NCBI RefSeq assembly: GCF_038593265.1
Contig: NZ_CP151979.1
Location: 2,549,001-2,613,000 of the forward strand
Source of the DNA: Ureibacillus sp. FSL W7-1570
GTDB lineage: Bacteria > Bacillota > Bacilli > Bacillales_A > Planococcaceae
Direction of reading: 5' to 3'
Length of the DNA: 64,000 nucleotides
The position numbers were made by a program, and so were the translations under genes. The notes under the pieces are model-generated. The model did no database searches. It worked only from the letters and a program-made list of their open reading frames with translations, and was not told the origin of the DNA. Positions 36,838 through 46,250 of this stretch are shown here, piece after piece (position 1 is the stretch's first letter; every line of letters starts with the position of its first letter).

Positions 36838-38005
36838 ATTCGGTCGATGGGGTTTGCTTTTTCCAAAATATTGCAATGGTGATGCTGACAACCAGGATAA
36901 TGGTTGCAAAATAGAAAGGGAAATTAAAATTCATATCAAATAAAATACCGCCGATAATCGGCCCGAAAATATTTCCGATGCTTGTAAACATGGAGTTCAT
37001 GCCGCCAACAAACCCTTGTTCATCTCCCGCAATTTTTGAAAGGTATGATGTAATTCCGGGACGAATCAAATCAAATCCGACGAAAACAATCCAGCAGGTT
37101 AACATGACAGACCAGTAAGAATCGACGATGGTCATCACAAAAACGAGTAATGCGGACAATATTAAGCTTAGACGGACGACCATGATTTCCCCCAATCGTC
37201 TCGTCAATTTATCAAACAAAAGAATTTGTGCAACTGCTCCCACTATTCCGCCCCCTGTCACGATGATGGCGATATCCCGAGGGGTAAATCCAAATTTGTG
37301 ATCGACAAAGAGACTGAATAATGATTCAAAGGAAGACAAACTGAAAGTCGAAAGGAAAATGATGATGAAAGAGATGAAATACACTGGCATGAAAACACGT
37401 TTCCAGCCGACCTTTTGCCCTTTCATAATGTCCGGTTGCTCCCTGCGTTCCGGTTCTTTCAACAGGAAGATGGAAGCAATGGCGACAACCGCTCCTAAAA
37501 CACCGGCGGCAAAGAATGGAACACGAATGCCGAATTCCGCCAAAAATCCCCCGATACCGGGTCCTATGATAAATCCTGTATTAATGGCGGCAGACATAAA
37601 ACCAAGGGCTTTTGGGCGTTCGTTCTCTGAAGTGATGTCCGCAATAAATGCCGTAATGGCAGGCATGATGCAAGCGCCGCTGATTCCTCCCAATATCCGA
37701 GAAAGGAAAAGGATTTCAAGGGTCTTCCCGATACCAAATAAAAACTCGGAAAAACTAAATAAAAAAAGACCGACTATTATCATGATCTTCCGTCCATACT
37801 TATCGGTCCATTTGCCTGTTATAGGAGAGGCTATCAATTGTGCCAACGCAAAGGCGGCAACCATATTTCCCACCACGGTACCGCTTATGGATAATTCGTT
37901 CATCAGTGATGGCAGGACAGGGATGACGAGGCCGATGCCGACAAAGGTGATGAATATATTGCTGAGGACCAATGCCAATGCTATTTTTTGTGATTTCGAA
38001 TTCAT
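36836..38005 (-). CDS. MFS multidrug efflux transporter (Bmr/NorA-like)
   Basis: A 389-residue DHA1-type drug/proton antiporter with 12 helices. Motif A is GKWTDKYGRKIMIIVGL, and motif C-like GFMSAAINTGFIIGPGIGGFLAE marks it as an exporter. The early segment VGIGLVIPVLPSLM contains motif D1. It starts at ATG 38005 with AAAGGGGATA upstream. About 100 bases upstream CCTTGTTAAGG forms a short palindrome, which could be an activator or repressor site. Substrates are likely hydrophobic cations, but this is not readable. Confidence 0.88.
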   Translation of the reverse strand: MNSKSQKIALALVLSNIFITFVGIGLVIPVLPSLMNELSISGTVVGNMVAAFALAQLIASPITGKWTDKYGRKIMIIVGLFLFSFSEFLFGIGKTLEILFLSRILGGISGACIMPAITAFIADITSENERPKALGFMSAAINTGFIIGPGIGGFLAEFGIRVPFFAAGVLGAVVAIASIFLLKEPERREQPDIMKGQKVGWKRVFMPVYFISFIIIFLSTFSLSSFESLFSLFVDHKFGFTPRDIAIIVTGGGIVGAVAQILLFDKLTRRLGEIMVVRLSLILSALLVFVMTIVDSYWSVMLTCWIVFVGFDLIRPGITSYLSKIAGDEQGFVGGMNSMFTSIGNIFGPIIGGILFDMNFNFPFYFATIILVVSITIAIFWKKQTPSTE

Positions 38006-38174
38006 AAATATCCCCTTTAGAGTAAATTCTATCGATTTCTTGCAAGATGCTTATATATCAAGGTTTGGCGAAGAGAGTTGAAAAAGGTCTATTCCTATTT
38101 AAACCTTAACAAGGGGAAACAGTCAAGAAATTATAAATTCTTTGCATAAAATAGAACTTTCAATAAAAAAACTC

Positions 38175-38206
38175 AAAAAAAAAAAAGGATGGCGGTTCAC
38201 CATCCT
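38175..38206 (-). terminator. Orphan minus-strand terminator
   Basis: On the minus strand AGGATGG pairs with CCATCCT and is followed by 12 T residues. No intact minus-strand gene ends here: the sortase operon already has its own terminator 570 bases upstream. Confidence 0.85.
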
Positions 38207-38214
38207 GACATGAT

Positions 38215-38700
38215 ATGGAGTTTGTGGAAGAAAATTTTTCATACGGACCATTCGTCGTCGAAAGGGGTGTTTCAATATTATGGGAATGCGAATTCGGAGA
38301 GACTATCCTATTTACAATGGAGGAAACAACATTGAATTTCAAAAAATCCACCATCAGCCAACGATAAGAAGTAACAGTTGAGGATACATTCGCGTCCAGA
38401 CCATTCCGATTGTGAGGGGGCAGATATGAAACAAATACAGGCTCTTTCAATTGCATGATGAAAAGTGATGTTGACTTATTATCAAAGGCTGTATTTGCTC
38501 ATATTCACAATGTCGGAAATGGGTATCCTTCTTTGATATTTAAAAGATGTTATTCATATCTGATTTTTTCTGAGAGATTACCGTACAATCTTATACTGAT
38601 ATTTTGTTTTCACCTCCTTTCATTTACATCATATTCACTTAATAGTTTTTTGAAGGGGCAATCAGCCAGATTTTTAATAATTAAAGAAAATTTTTACTAG
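38215..38700 (+). pseudogene. Possible degenerate coding region
   Basis: One plus-strand frame is open from ATG 38215 (MEFVEENFSYGPFVVERG...) to TAA at 38365, then resumes in the same frame with a TGA near 38415, and continues through ATG 38455 to a stop at 38698-38700. This totals about 160 codons with two in-frame stops. None of the pieces has a good ribosome site and I recognise no family. The opposite strand carries a 98-codon frame (38456 to 38160) that ends inside the orphan terminator, plus an AAAGGAGGTG at about 38619 not followed by a usable start. The direction of the original gene is uncertain; I read the region as a decayed gene. Confidence 0.35.
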
Positions 38701-38775
38701 ATTGTTGAGAGATAAAAGTCTATAATTACTAAAATATGAGGGGGAAATGAAAGTGCTAAAGTTACATAAAAAAAT

Positions 38776-38802
38776 ACCATTTTTCTAAAATAGAAAAATG
38801 GT
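38776..38802 (-). terminator. Terminator of the sortase operon
   Basis: ACCATTTTTCTA and TAGAAAAATGGT pair perfectly with a three-base loop; the minus strand continues with ATTTTTTT. Confidence 0.92.
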
Positions 38803-38805
38803 CGT

Positions 38806-39408
38806 TTACATTTTATCCGTCACTTCTTTAAATTCGCCTGTGATAATGAGCCTGTATTTATTTGAGTAAATTGGGTGACAAGTAATGAGTGTTACTAAAG
38901 ATTGATCTTCCACTGGCAATATGACTTCAACGGCTGTAGGTTTCACAATTTGGCTGTTGATGACGTTAAAGGTATATTTTTTTGTTTTAGTCTCAATAAT
39001 GAATTCATCACCTTTTTCAAGTTCGTCCAAACGGTTGAAGAACTTTCCAAATGTGGCGGTACGATGTCCGGCAATTGCGAAGTTGCTGTTTTTATCTCCC
39101 AATGAAGATAACGGGCTGCTATTAGTCAAATGACCGACAGCACTCTCCATATTTTTTTGGCTGGCTCCTTCGACGATGGGGGTTGTCAAGTCGATTTTTG
39201 GAATCGTAAGCTTTCCAATCATATCCCCATCATTGAAAGAAGTTGGCTCCGTATTGCCCAAATCATCTTCGGAAGTGGCGAACTCGATCGATGAGAATTC
39301 TTTCTCGAGCTTGTGCTGTTCATAATATATTTTTATTTTCGTAAAAGCGACAAATGCAAGAATGGCAAGACCAATCAATAACAATAGGTTTCCGATTTTT
39401 CTTTTCAT
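38806..39408 (-). CDS. Class D sortase
   Basis: A 200-residue transpeptidase with an N-terminal membrane anchor (GNLLLLIGLAILAFVAF). The catalytic set is complete: His115 in AIAGHRTATFG, Cys177 in TLITCHP and Arg186 in NKYRLIITGEF. The TLITC context and small size indicate class D. It is the third gene of a minus-strand operon behind two secreted repeat proteins, the nearer of which carries LPVTG. That protein is therefore the likely dedicated substrate. Confidence 0.93.
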   Translation of the reverse strand: MKRKIGNLLLLIGLAILAFVAFTKIKIYYEQHKLEKEFSSIEFATSEDDLGNTEPTSFNDGDMIGKLTIPKIDLTTPIVEGASQKNMESAVGHLTNSSPLSSLGDKNSNFAIAGHRTATFGKFFNRLDELEKGDEFIIETKTKKYTFNVINSQIVKPTAVEVILPVEDQSLVTLITCHPIYSNKYRLIITGEFKEVTDKM

Positions 39409-39461
39409 GTTCTCATTCCTTTTTAATTGTAAAAAAGAAGAGGGCGGGGCACCCTCTCAAA

Positions 39462-40760
39462 TTAGATTATTTCGTTGAAACGTTTTCTTAAAGCCAACCC
39501 CGATAAGATTAATAGCATTGAAGCGAATAGTAATACTGTTGAGTCAATAGCTGAACCAGTTACTGGTAATGTAGCTGTGTTGTTTGTACCGCCTTTTCCA
39601 GAAGGTGTGTTGCCGCCAGTTTTTCCGTTGCCAGATGGAGTAGTTTGGTTTTTATCGTTATTAGATCCACCGCCGTTGTTTCCGCCGTTATTATTGTTGC
39701 CGCCGTTGTTATTATTGTTGTTATTGTTGTTGTTATTGTTGTTATTGTTGTCTCCGCCGTTGTTATTGTTGTTGTTATTGTTGTTGTTATTGTTGTTATT
39801 GTTGTTATTGTTGTCTCCGCCGTTGTTATTGTTGTTGTTATTATTGTTGTTACCTTGTTGGTTTTTACTTACGTATTTTTCATCTTCTGCAACGCCTAAA
39901 TGAACGTCTCCAAGAAGCGGAGTGTTTTTAGTGTCAACAATAACTAAACCGCTGTGAGTATAAATGTATTTATCTGTTTCAACTTCTTCTTTTTCAATTA
40001 CACCAACGTGTGCATCGCCAAGAGGCGTATTTTTTAGGTTTACATTGGCAACGCCGTTGTAATTGTATTTGTAATCTTTATCAGTTACTTGTTTTGATTG
40101 AAGTACGCCGGCATCAATATTTCCAAGGATTGGATTGGAAACTTCGGCTAACACTAATCCGGAATTTTGAGTAGTATTAGTTCCTGATTTAGTTGTTGTG
40201 GATTCACCAACTCCAACGTGTGCATTACCTAATAATTTGGAATCTTTAATATCCACTTTTGCAATGCCAGAACTTGTGTAAGATCCGTCTTTGCTTTGCT
40301 CGGAACCTAGCACGTCAACTTTCACTTCACCTAACAATCCACCTAACAGATTTCCGCCAAGTCTAACTTTTACAAGCGCATTACTGTCGTCTGTGTCTTG
40401 AAGTTTTGTAGGATCTTTTGTCACTGTAGGTGGTAAGTTAGTGTTATTACCTCCTGTGCTGTTATTGTCGCCTTGTTGATTATTTTGTGTTGTATTTGTA
40501 GTTGTGTTTGTGTTTGCAGCTGTGTTTGTGTTGGATTTTGTATCTGTATTATTTGCTGTAAGAGAATTAGTTAAAGTTTTAACTAAATCTGTAGCAGTAT
40601 TTGTAAGAGATCCAACTAAATCATTATTTTTTGTTGCTGTTTGATCTCCCGCTGTTGTTTCTTCAGCGTGAACATTATCAGAGAAAACTACGAAACTTAA
40701 AGTCAACACTAAGGCAAACAATGCAGCTCTTAGCGATTTAACAACGATATTTTTTTCCAT
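39462..40760 (-). CDS. LPXTG-anchored repeat protein with poly-Asn stalk
   Basis: A 432-residue secreted protein. A signal peptide (residues 1-32, ending VHAEE) is followed by a Thr/Asn-rich linker. Five degenerate repeats of about 35 residues span roughly 125-300, with cores such as KLLGNAHVGVGE, TPLGDAHVGVIE and PLLGDVHLGVAE preceded by SG(L/I)xxVD. A low-complexity stalk of Asn runs interrupted by GGD/GGN covers about 305-375. The C-terminus is a textbook sorting signal: LPVTG at 398-402, a hydrophobic segment and RKRF. It starts at ATG 40760 behind AGAAGGAG. It shares its repeat with the gene upstream and is presumably anchored by the class D sortase. Confidence 0.9.
   Translation of the reverse strand: MEKNIVVKSLRAALFALVLTLSFVVFSDNVHAEETTAGDQTATKNNDLVGSLTNTATDLVKTLTNSLTANNTDTKSNTNTAANTNTTTNTTQNNQQGDNNSTGGNNTNLPPTVTKDPTKLQDTDDSNALVKVRLGGNLLGGLLGEVKVDVLGSEQSKDGSYTSSGIAKVDIKDSKLLGNAHVGVGESTTTKSGTNTTQNSGLVLAEVSNPILGNIDAGVLQSKQVTDKDYKYNYNGVANVNLKNTPLGDAHVGVIEKEEVETDKYIYTHSGLVIVDTKNTPLLGDVHLGVAEDEKYVSKNQQGNNNNNNNNNNGGDNNNNNNNNNNNNNNNNNNGGDNNNNNNNNNNNNNNNGGNNNNGGNNGGGSNNDKNQTTPSGNGKTGGNTPSGKGGTNNTATLPVTGSAIDSTVLLFASMLLILSGLALRKRFNEII
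39675..39865. repeat. Trinucleotide tract encoding the Asn stalk
   Basis: On the plus strand a nearly pure GTT/ATT/GTC triplet run, broken by CCGCC units; on the coding strand AAC/AAT codons with GGCGG. Such tracts change length by slippage, in steps of whole codons here, so stalk length may vary between strains. Confidence 0.9.
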
Positions 40761-40787
40761 TCATCATTCTCCTTCTTTTTTATTTTT

Positions 40788-42761
40788 TTAGATTGAAAAG
40801 AAGGAGATTTGAATTGGAGGTTTATCTAACGGTGGTTTCAGCCATTGATCCGATAAGGCTATTTCAAGAGATTTTAATCTTGATCTATCAGCTATTGACT
40901 TTAATATATCTTGTGAGATATATCCAACAATTTGAGATTGGCCATCAAATCCATTGGAAGATGAACCGGAGGAATTGCTATTGGAATTCGAATGACTTTG
41001 AGTTGGTGCAATTTCTTTTGGTGATGAAAGATTTCCTATTCTCTCTCTTACTTCTCTTTGTGTTTCTGTTGCTCTTTCAATCGCTTGAATGAAATTGCTT
41101 GCACCACTAATGATCATTTGTTTTCCGTTATTTAACAACTCATTCAATAGTTGACCAACTGTAGGGTTTGAATTGTCTACAATTTTGTTGTCAACATTAG
41201 CGGATGGTTCATTTGCTGTTACGCCATCTTTGTTTGTTGAATCGTTTCCAGGCGTATTTGCAGAACCGTTTCCATCATTAGGGTTCGGAATGTTTCCTGT
41301 AGAGTTGCCGGAATCTTTTCCGGAATTTCCTCCAGAATTATTGTTTCCTGGATTGTTAGAAGAATCGTTGTTCCCTCCGTTGGATTGTCCGTCTTTTCCA
41401 CCTTTTCCATCCTTGCCGGAAGGCGGTTGGATTGTTTTTTGATATTCTCCGATACCAATGTGGGTTTCATCTAATAAGTCGATGCTGACAATCCCACCTG
41501 ATATGGATTTTGAGTTTTCTGTTTCGGTAATTGTTGTTCCTAGAACATCGAGACGGTTGTTTCCGAGTAATGAGTGAGTGAGATTAGCCGTAACAAGTAC
41601 GGATTCGGTTTTTGTGAGAGTAGGTGATTGATACTGATTTACTTCCCCAACGCCAAGATGAAGGTCTCCCACGACATTGGATGAATGGTCGACTGCAACA
41701 ATCCCGGATTGGGAAACCGTTACGTCTCCTTTTGTTTGTTTATTCGTTTCAAGGAGACCAACGTGATTGCTACCTAAAAGATTATTGTTCAAGTCTAATT
41801 GAAGAACACCTTTAGATAGCGACGATTCTCCTACCTTCTCTTCACTCTTACTAGAAACAACTCCTACACCTAAATCACCAAGCAGCATAGAGTCTTTCAA
41901 GCCTAAACTTAATAATCCTTGGCTGGATTTTTTCGTTTCTCCCTCTTGACTCTCGCTACCTGAAAGAAGACCTAAATTAACGTCTCCGGTGATCGGTTTC
42001 AATAACATGGAGTTTTGAATACCGACATTAAGAACGCCACCGGACTTCTGTTGTGCGTCGTTTTTTGCTGAAAGCAGCTTGACGTTTGCATTTCCTAATA
42101 ATTTTGTATTTAATCCGAGGTCTAATACGCTTCCATCAGTCAATTTTCCTTCTGGTGTCGACTGGCCAGAAAGAAGACCGACTTCCAATAAATCGGATAC
42201 TCCCAAGGAAAGCAAACCGCTTTTGCCACCCTCAGTCGAAATGCTGATTAGTGAGTTACTGTTCCCGATACTAATGTTTATACCTAACAGATTGACACTA
42301 AGCAGCGGTTTATTTGATTTCACTTTCACAACAGAATCGACGCTGTTTTGGTCAGCTTTTATTTGGCTATCAGCTTGGATGCTCGCTTCTTTTTGGCTTG
42401 TGGCACTTAAGTTTTCTTTTTCAACGGCAACGGCATTATTTGCATCTACTGTATTTTCGGCGGTTTTAATTTGTTCTTCAACTTTAGTGCCTAAGTCATT
42501 TAGAAGCCCTGCATCAGCAGCTGTTTTTTCCTGAGTTGATTCCAGTCCTGAATGGGTATTTACCGAATTATCACTGTTCCCCACATCAGTGTAGGCATAT
42601 TCAGCAAGTCCTCCGTCAACATTCACTTCGTTTGACGAAACGCTCAATGTATTTGATCCCGCACTCTCATTGTCGGAAATCTCAAGATCTTTTGCAAATG
42701 AAATAGAAGGCGATCCTAACACGAGAACAACGGCTGCTATGATTACCGATATTCTTTTCAT
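40788..42761 (-). CDS. Secreted repeat protein without sorting signal
   Basis: A 657-residue protein. It starts at ATG 42761 behind AAAGGAGGTG. The signal peptide (IIAAVVLVLGSPSISFAKD) is followed by a 130-residue acidic linker and about nine repeats (about 150-440) with cores like KLLGNANVKLLS, NLLGSNHVGLLE and NVVGDLHLGVGE, the same family as in the LPXTG protein. A Gly/Asn/Ser-rich region (about 450-540) leads to a C-terminal domain with GQLLNELLNNGKQMI and ATETQREVRERIG. No LPXTG and no membrane anchor are present. Two-gene spacing is 27 bases, so it is co-transcribed with the anchored protein and the sortase. Regular LLG/GxxE turns suggest a beta-solenoid-like fold; that is inference. 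Confidence 0.85.
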   Translation of the reverse strand: MKRISVIIAAVVLVLGSPSISFAKDLEISDNESAGSNTLSVSSNEVNVDGGLAEYAYTDVGNSDNSVNTHSGLESTQEKTAADAGLLNDLGTKVEEQIKTAENTVDANNAVAVEKENLSATSQKEASIQADSQIKADQNSVDSVVKVKSNKPLLSVNLLGINISIGNSNSLISISTEGGKSGLLSLGVSDLLEVGLLSGQSTPEGKLTDGSVLDLGLNTKLLGNANVKLLSAKNDAQQKSGGVLNVGIQNSMLLKPITGDVNLGLLSGSESQEGETKKSSQGLLSLGLKDSMLLGDLGVGVVSSKSEEKVGESSLSKGVLQLDLNNNLLGSNHVGLLETNKQTKGDVTVSQSGIVAVDHSSNVVGDLHLGVGEVNQYQSPTLTKTESVLVTANLTHSLLGNNRLDVLGTTITETENSKSISGGIVSIDLLDETHIGIGEYQKTIQPPSGKDGKGGKDGQSNGGNNDSSNNPGNNNSGGNSGKDSGNSTGNIPNPNDGNGSANTPGNDSTNKDGVTANEPSANVDNKIVDNSNPTVGQLLNELLNNGKQMIISGASNFIQAIERATETQREVRERIGNLSSPKEIAPTQSHSNSNSNSSGSSSNGFDGQSQIVGYISQDILKSIADRSRLKSLEIALSDQWLKPPLDKPPIQISFFSI

Positions 42762-42786
42762 TTTCTCACCTCCTTTCATAACACAA

Positions 42787-42814
42787 GTATTACCATAAAA
42801 AATCATAATTTCAA
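42787..42814 (-). promoter_or_regulatory. Likely promoter of the sortase/repeat-protein operon
   Basis: Minus-strand TTGAAA (42814-42809) and TAATAC (42792-42787) with a 16-base spacer, 26 bases before the start codon. The rest of the gap up to 43115 is AT-rich and shows no gene; AAGGGGC at about 43100 is the ribosome site of the divergent gene. Confidence 0.5.
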
Positions 42815-43115
42815 TACAAAATTTACAAGTTCATAATTTAGAAAAAATTACATTAGTATAGTCCGAAGGGTGTTGTTGGACATTTTTCTTATTTTTATAG
42901 TAAAAAATACCCTTTACAACGATATATAAACAATAATTAAAAATGATATATAATATTTTTTAATTGTAAGTGGAAAAACAGAGAAATGTAATTAGGAATA
43001 TTGGAGTTTTTTTAAATTGGCCGTTTTATGATAAATGTAGTATAAAGCGGGTATTTCATTTCAACGAATTTATAACGATAGAAACATATGTTTATAAAAA
43101 AGGGGCAAAACAACG

Positions 43116-44228
43116 ATGAAAATTAATAAAATTATTGTTCGTCATTTGAAAATGCCGATGAAACATCCATTTACAACAAGTTTTGGCACAATCAATGATA
43201 AATCATTTTTGTTATTGGAGGTCCATACGGAAGAAGGAATCGTCGGTTTTGGGGAATGCGTCGCTTTTGAGGCGCCCTGGTATACAGAGGAAACCGTAAA
43301 AACCTGCTGGCATATGCTGGAGGACTTCCTTATTCCAATTATTTTGCAGAAGGACATCAGCCATCCCAACGATGTAACAAAACTGTTTGAAAGCATCCGG
43401 AAAAACAAAATGGCGAAAGCATCAATCGAGGGGGCGGTGTGGGACATTTATGCGATCGCATCCAATCAACCCCTTGCAAAAGTTCTTGGCGGAACCAAAG
43501 AAAAAATAGATGTGGGCATCAGCCTGGGGATTCAACCGACGATTGAAAAGCAAATAGAAGTCGTTGGTAAATATATTGCCGAAGGATATAAAAGAATAAA
43601 AGTGAAAATAAAACCGGGGTGGGATGTGGAAGTCATCAAAAAACTCCGTGAAACATTTCCGGATGTTCCGATGATGGCAGACGCCAATTCCGCATATACT
43701 TTAAAGGACATTGATATATTAAAACAATTGGATGAATTCAATTTAATGATGATTGAACAGCCGTTAGCCTATGATGATATCGTCGATCATGCGACATTGC
43801 AAAAACAGTTGCAAACACCCATTTGTTTGGATGAAAGTATATTATCTTTGGAAGATGCACGGAAAGCTATTGAACTGGGCAGCTGTGGCATCATAAACAT
43901 CAAAATCGGACGGGTTGGGGGGATCTCGGAAGCAATCAAAATCCATGACTATTGCAAATCCAAGGGCATACCGGTATGGTGCGGGGGGATGCTGGAGGCT
44001 GGGATCGGCCGGGCACACAACATCGCTTTAACCTCCCTGTCCAACTTTGTTTTGCCCGGAGATACTGCCGGGTCAAGCCACTATTTTGAAGAGGATATCA
44101 TCCAGCCGGAAGTGGTTGTCGAGGATGGGACAATTCGGGTGCCCCAAACAGTTGGCATCGGTTATGAGCCAAATCGAAAAGCGATTGAAAAATATACGGT
44201 CTCTTCAAAAACCTATAATTATATATGA
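43116..44228 (+). CDS. Enolase-superfamily enzyme, OSBS/N-acylamino acid racemase type
   Basis: A 370-residue MenC/NSAR-like enzyme. The N-terminal capping domain ([26 protein letters not shown]) is followed by the barrel with the KxK acid-base pair in RIKVKIKPG, metal ligands Asp in [10 protein letters not shown], Glu in [11 protein letters not shown] and Asp in CLDESI, and the opposing Lys in [11 protein letters not shown]. This constellation is shared by o-succinylbenzoate synthase and N-succinylamino acid racemase, which often coexist in one protein. No men genes are adjacent, so a racemase role is as likely as menaquinone synthesis. It begins at ATG 43116 behind AAGGGGC. Confidence 0.88.
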   Translation: MKINKIIVRHLKMPMKHPFTTSFGTINDKSFLLLEVHTEEGIVGFGECVAFEAPWYTEETVKTCWHMLEDFLIPIILQKDISHPNDVTKLFESIRKNKMAKASIEGAVWDIYAIASNQPLAKVLGGTKEKIDVGISLGIQPTIEKQIEVVGKYIAEGYKRIKVKIKPGWDVEVIKKLRETFPDVPMMADANSAYTLKDIDILKQLDEFNLMMIEQPLAYDDIVDHATLQKQLQTPICLDESILSLEDARKAIELGSCGIINIKIGRVGGISEAIKIHDYCKSKGIPVWCGGMLEAGIGRAHNIALTSLSNFVLPGDTAGSSHYFEEDIIQPEVVVEDGTIRVPQTVGIGYEPNRKAIEKYTVSSKTYNYI

Positions 44229-44253
44229 AAGTTTTCCATCTGTTTGAAAAGAA

Positions 44254-45315
44254 ATGGGGGAAATGGTGAGAAATAGTATAAAAATTGGGGGAGCCTTTGT
44301 CGGATTAATGATAGGGGGAGGGTTTGCCTCAGGACAAGAAATCATGTATTATTTTCTCTCCCATGGTTGGCACGGACTTTTCGGTGTTGCTGTTGCGAGC
44401 GCATTATTTGCATTTTTGGGGATGAGCATTGCAATGCTGGGCCATTCTTTAAAAACCGCATCCCATAAAGAAGTTGTACTTTTTATCGCTGGTCCAACGA
44501 TTGGATCCATCATCGATTGCCTCATCACAGTGTTTTCGTTTTGCATCACTGTTGCCATGTTTGCGGGGGCGGCAAGCGCTTTTGACGTGCTGTTTGGAAT
44601 GAATGGTGTCATTGGCGGTCTGCTGATGATGGGGTTTTCAGTAATTACGCTGATGTTCAACGTGGAAAAAATTATTGCTATCCTCGCAATTACTGTACCG
44701 TATTTAATCGTCATTATCGCCATCATTGCAATTGCGTCCATTGGTTCCATGGACAGCGGTTTTACAGAACAGATGCAAATGGCGCAATCACCGTCCACAG
44801 GGCATTGGTTGATTGGAGCTTTGTTATACGTTTCATACAATTTGGCGGTCGGGCTGCCCATGCTTGCGGTAATGGGCAGCACGGTAAAAAGCAAGAGAGA
44901 GGCGGGGATGGGCGGAATCATTGGAGGCTTTTTGCTTGGTGTCCTCATTCTATTAGTTTTTGTTGCATTGCTTTCAAAAATGGATGCAATGATAGGGAAG
45001 CCGATGCCGATGCTATGGATTGCGATGGATGTTCATCCCGTCTTTGGCATATTGATGGCCATCACTTTAATAGTAATGATTTATAGCACAGCAGTGGGGG
45101 TACTTTATTCTTTTGTTGTGCGCTTTGTGTCTCCAAAATCCAAAAACTATAAACTGTTCGTCATTTTTTCCGCATTGGCCGCATATTTTGCGAGCTTTAT
45201 AGGATTTACAACCATTGTAGGAACGGTATATTCCATCATGGGCTATTTGGGATTGATCATCATAGCGGTTATTTTATGGACATGGGTGAAAAGAAAAGGG
45301 ATGTTGCCTGAGTGA
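44254..45315 (+). CDS. YkvI-family membrane protein
   Basis: A 353-residue, roughly ten-helix protein with the YkvI pattern IKIGGAFVGLMIGGGFASGQEIMYYF at the first helix and the related LeuT-like fold. The start may be ATG 44254, or ATG 44263 / GTG 44266, for which GGGGG is a ribosome site. Function is unknown; amino acid or compatible-solute transport is plausible. It follows the racemase-type gene by 25 bases, so the pair may share a transcript and perhaps a substrate. Confidence 0.85.
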   Translation: MGEMVRNSIKIGGAFVGLMIGGGFASGQEIMYYFLSHGWHGLFGVAVASALFAFLGMSIAMLGHSLKTASHKEVVLFIAGPTIGSIIDCLITVFSFCITVAMFAGAASAFDVLFGMNGVIGGLLMMGFSVITLMFNVEKIIAILAITVPYLIVIIAIIAIASIGSMDSGFTEQMQMAQSPSTGHWLIGALLYVSYNLAVGLPMLAVMGSTVKSKREAGMGGIIGGFLLGVLILLVFVALLSKMDAMIGKPMPMLWIAMDVHPVFGILMAITLIVMIYSTAVGVLYSFVVRFVSPKSKNYKLFVIFSALAAYFASFIGFTTIVGTVYSIMGYLGLIIIAVILWTWVKRKGMLPE

Positions 45316-45404
45316 AAACTCAAGCTTTTTTCAATAGAAGAACCAATTTGCCGGTATGTACATAACAATAAGTAATGGCATTTTACCTTTTAGGAGGAAC
45401 AACT

Positions 45405-46169
45405 ATGTTTCCATATCGGCAATATCAGTGGGAAAGCGGCATGTTACAACCTATTCCGCCCGCCTCCCAAACAAATGGCCCCTTTGTTGTCGCTTATCAA
45501 TTCAGTGATGTAACAGGTGATGGAATTGCTGATGGGATTTTTTTGATAGCCACCAAACTGAATGACAGCCCTTTACTGAACAACATGAGCCTTGTTGTGC
45601 AAAATGGTTTTACCCATGAAATATCAGTCTATCATTTAAAAGAAGTGGCGGGTTATAATCCGACTATTTGGACGGGTGATTTGACAGGCGATCGGGTGGA
45701 CGATATTTTGGTGACCGTTCAATCGGGAGGAAGCGGAGCGATTGTCTATGCTTATGTATTTTCATTTATCAGCGGTAAGTTAGGGAAAATTTTTGATTCA
45801 ATAAAATTTCATGAAGATTGCCAATATGAAGTGAAGTATGGAAACTTTGCCGAAGTCGTTGTGACAAGCAGAAACCCAAATATGCGGTATATATTAAATA
45901 TTCAATATAAAGGAAAAGAATATTTAGATGAAATTTACAACGGGAATGGAAAGCTGAAAGAACCGATTGAAGGGTGGGTAGATCCGATCAGCGGAATTTA
46001 TCCGATTGATTTGGCCGGCGACGGGAAATATTCATTGTTGACGATGGAACAGATTGCAGGAAGATACCATGCGGACAGTTTAGGATTTGTTGAAAATGTA
46101 TTGAATTGGAACGGTTTGGCATTTGAATCGGTGAGACAACAGGTTGCAATAAACGGAGCAAGTTTTTAA
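45405..46169 (+). CDS. VCBS/FG-GAP repeat-like protein
   Basis: A 254-residue protein beginning MFPYRQYQWESGML, with TAGGAGGAAC seven bases upstream; an in-frame ATG at 45375 is less likely. Three calcium-loop-type repeats can be seen: SDVTGDGIADGIFLIAT, GDLTGDRVDDILVTV and DLAGDGKYSLLTM, each a D-x-x-G-D pattern of FG-GAP/VCBS blades. No signal peptide is visible, which is unusual for this fold, but similar leaderless proteins occur in spore formers. The function is unknown. It is closed by a terminator. Confidence 0.75.
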   Translation: MFPYRQYQWESGMLQPIPPASQTNGPFVVAYQFSDVTGDGIADGIFLIATKLNDSPLLNNMSLVVQNGFTHEISVYHLKEVAGYNPTIWTGDLTGDRVDDILVTVQSGGSGAIVYAYVFSFISGKLGKIFDSIKFHEDCQYEVKYGNFAEVVVTSRNPNMRYILNIQYKGKEYLDEIYNGNGKLKEPIEGWVDPISGIYPIDLAGDGKYSLLTMEQIAGRYHADSLGFVENVLNWNGLAFESVRQQVAINGASF

Positions 46170-46221
46170 GGTATTTTTGGTTAATCAGTACTTAGGGATA
46201 TAGTCAATAAAATGATAAAAG

Positions 46222-46250
46222 GCCGCTTCTCAATGGAGACGGCTTTTTTT
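46222..46250 (+). terminator. Terminator after the VCBS-like gene
   Basis: GCCG-CT-TCTC pairs with GAGACGGC (two-base bulge), followed by seven T. Confidence 0.75.

Noticed and set aside
37359-38081. 240-codon plus-strand frame opposite the Bmr/NorA-like gene
   Set aside because: Antisense to a clear 12-helix transporter, no ribosome site, Met/Pro/Arg-rich composition typical of a shadow frame.
39675-39865. Regular repeats resembling a CRISPR array
   Set aside because: The units are triplets within a coding frame; there are no spacers or cas genes.
39475-39903. 142-codon plus-strand frame of almost pure Leu (and an 84-codon Val/Ile frame) opposite the Asn stalk
   Set aside because: These are the complements of the AAC/AAT codon run in the LPXTG gene; no ribosome site and no sensible protein.
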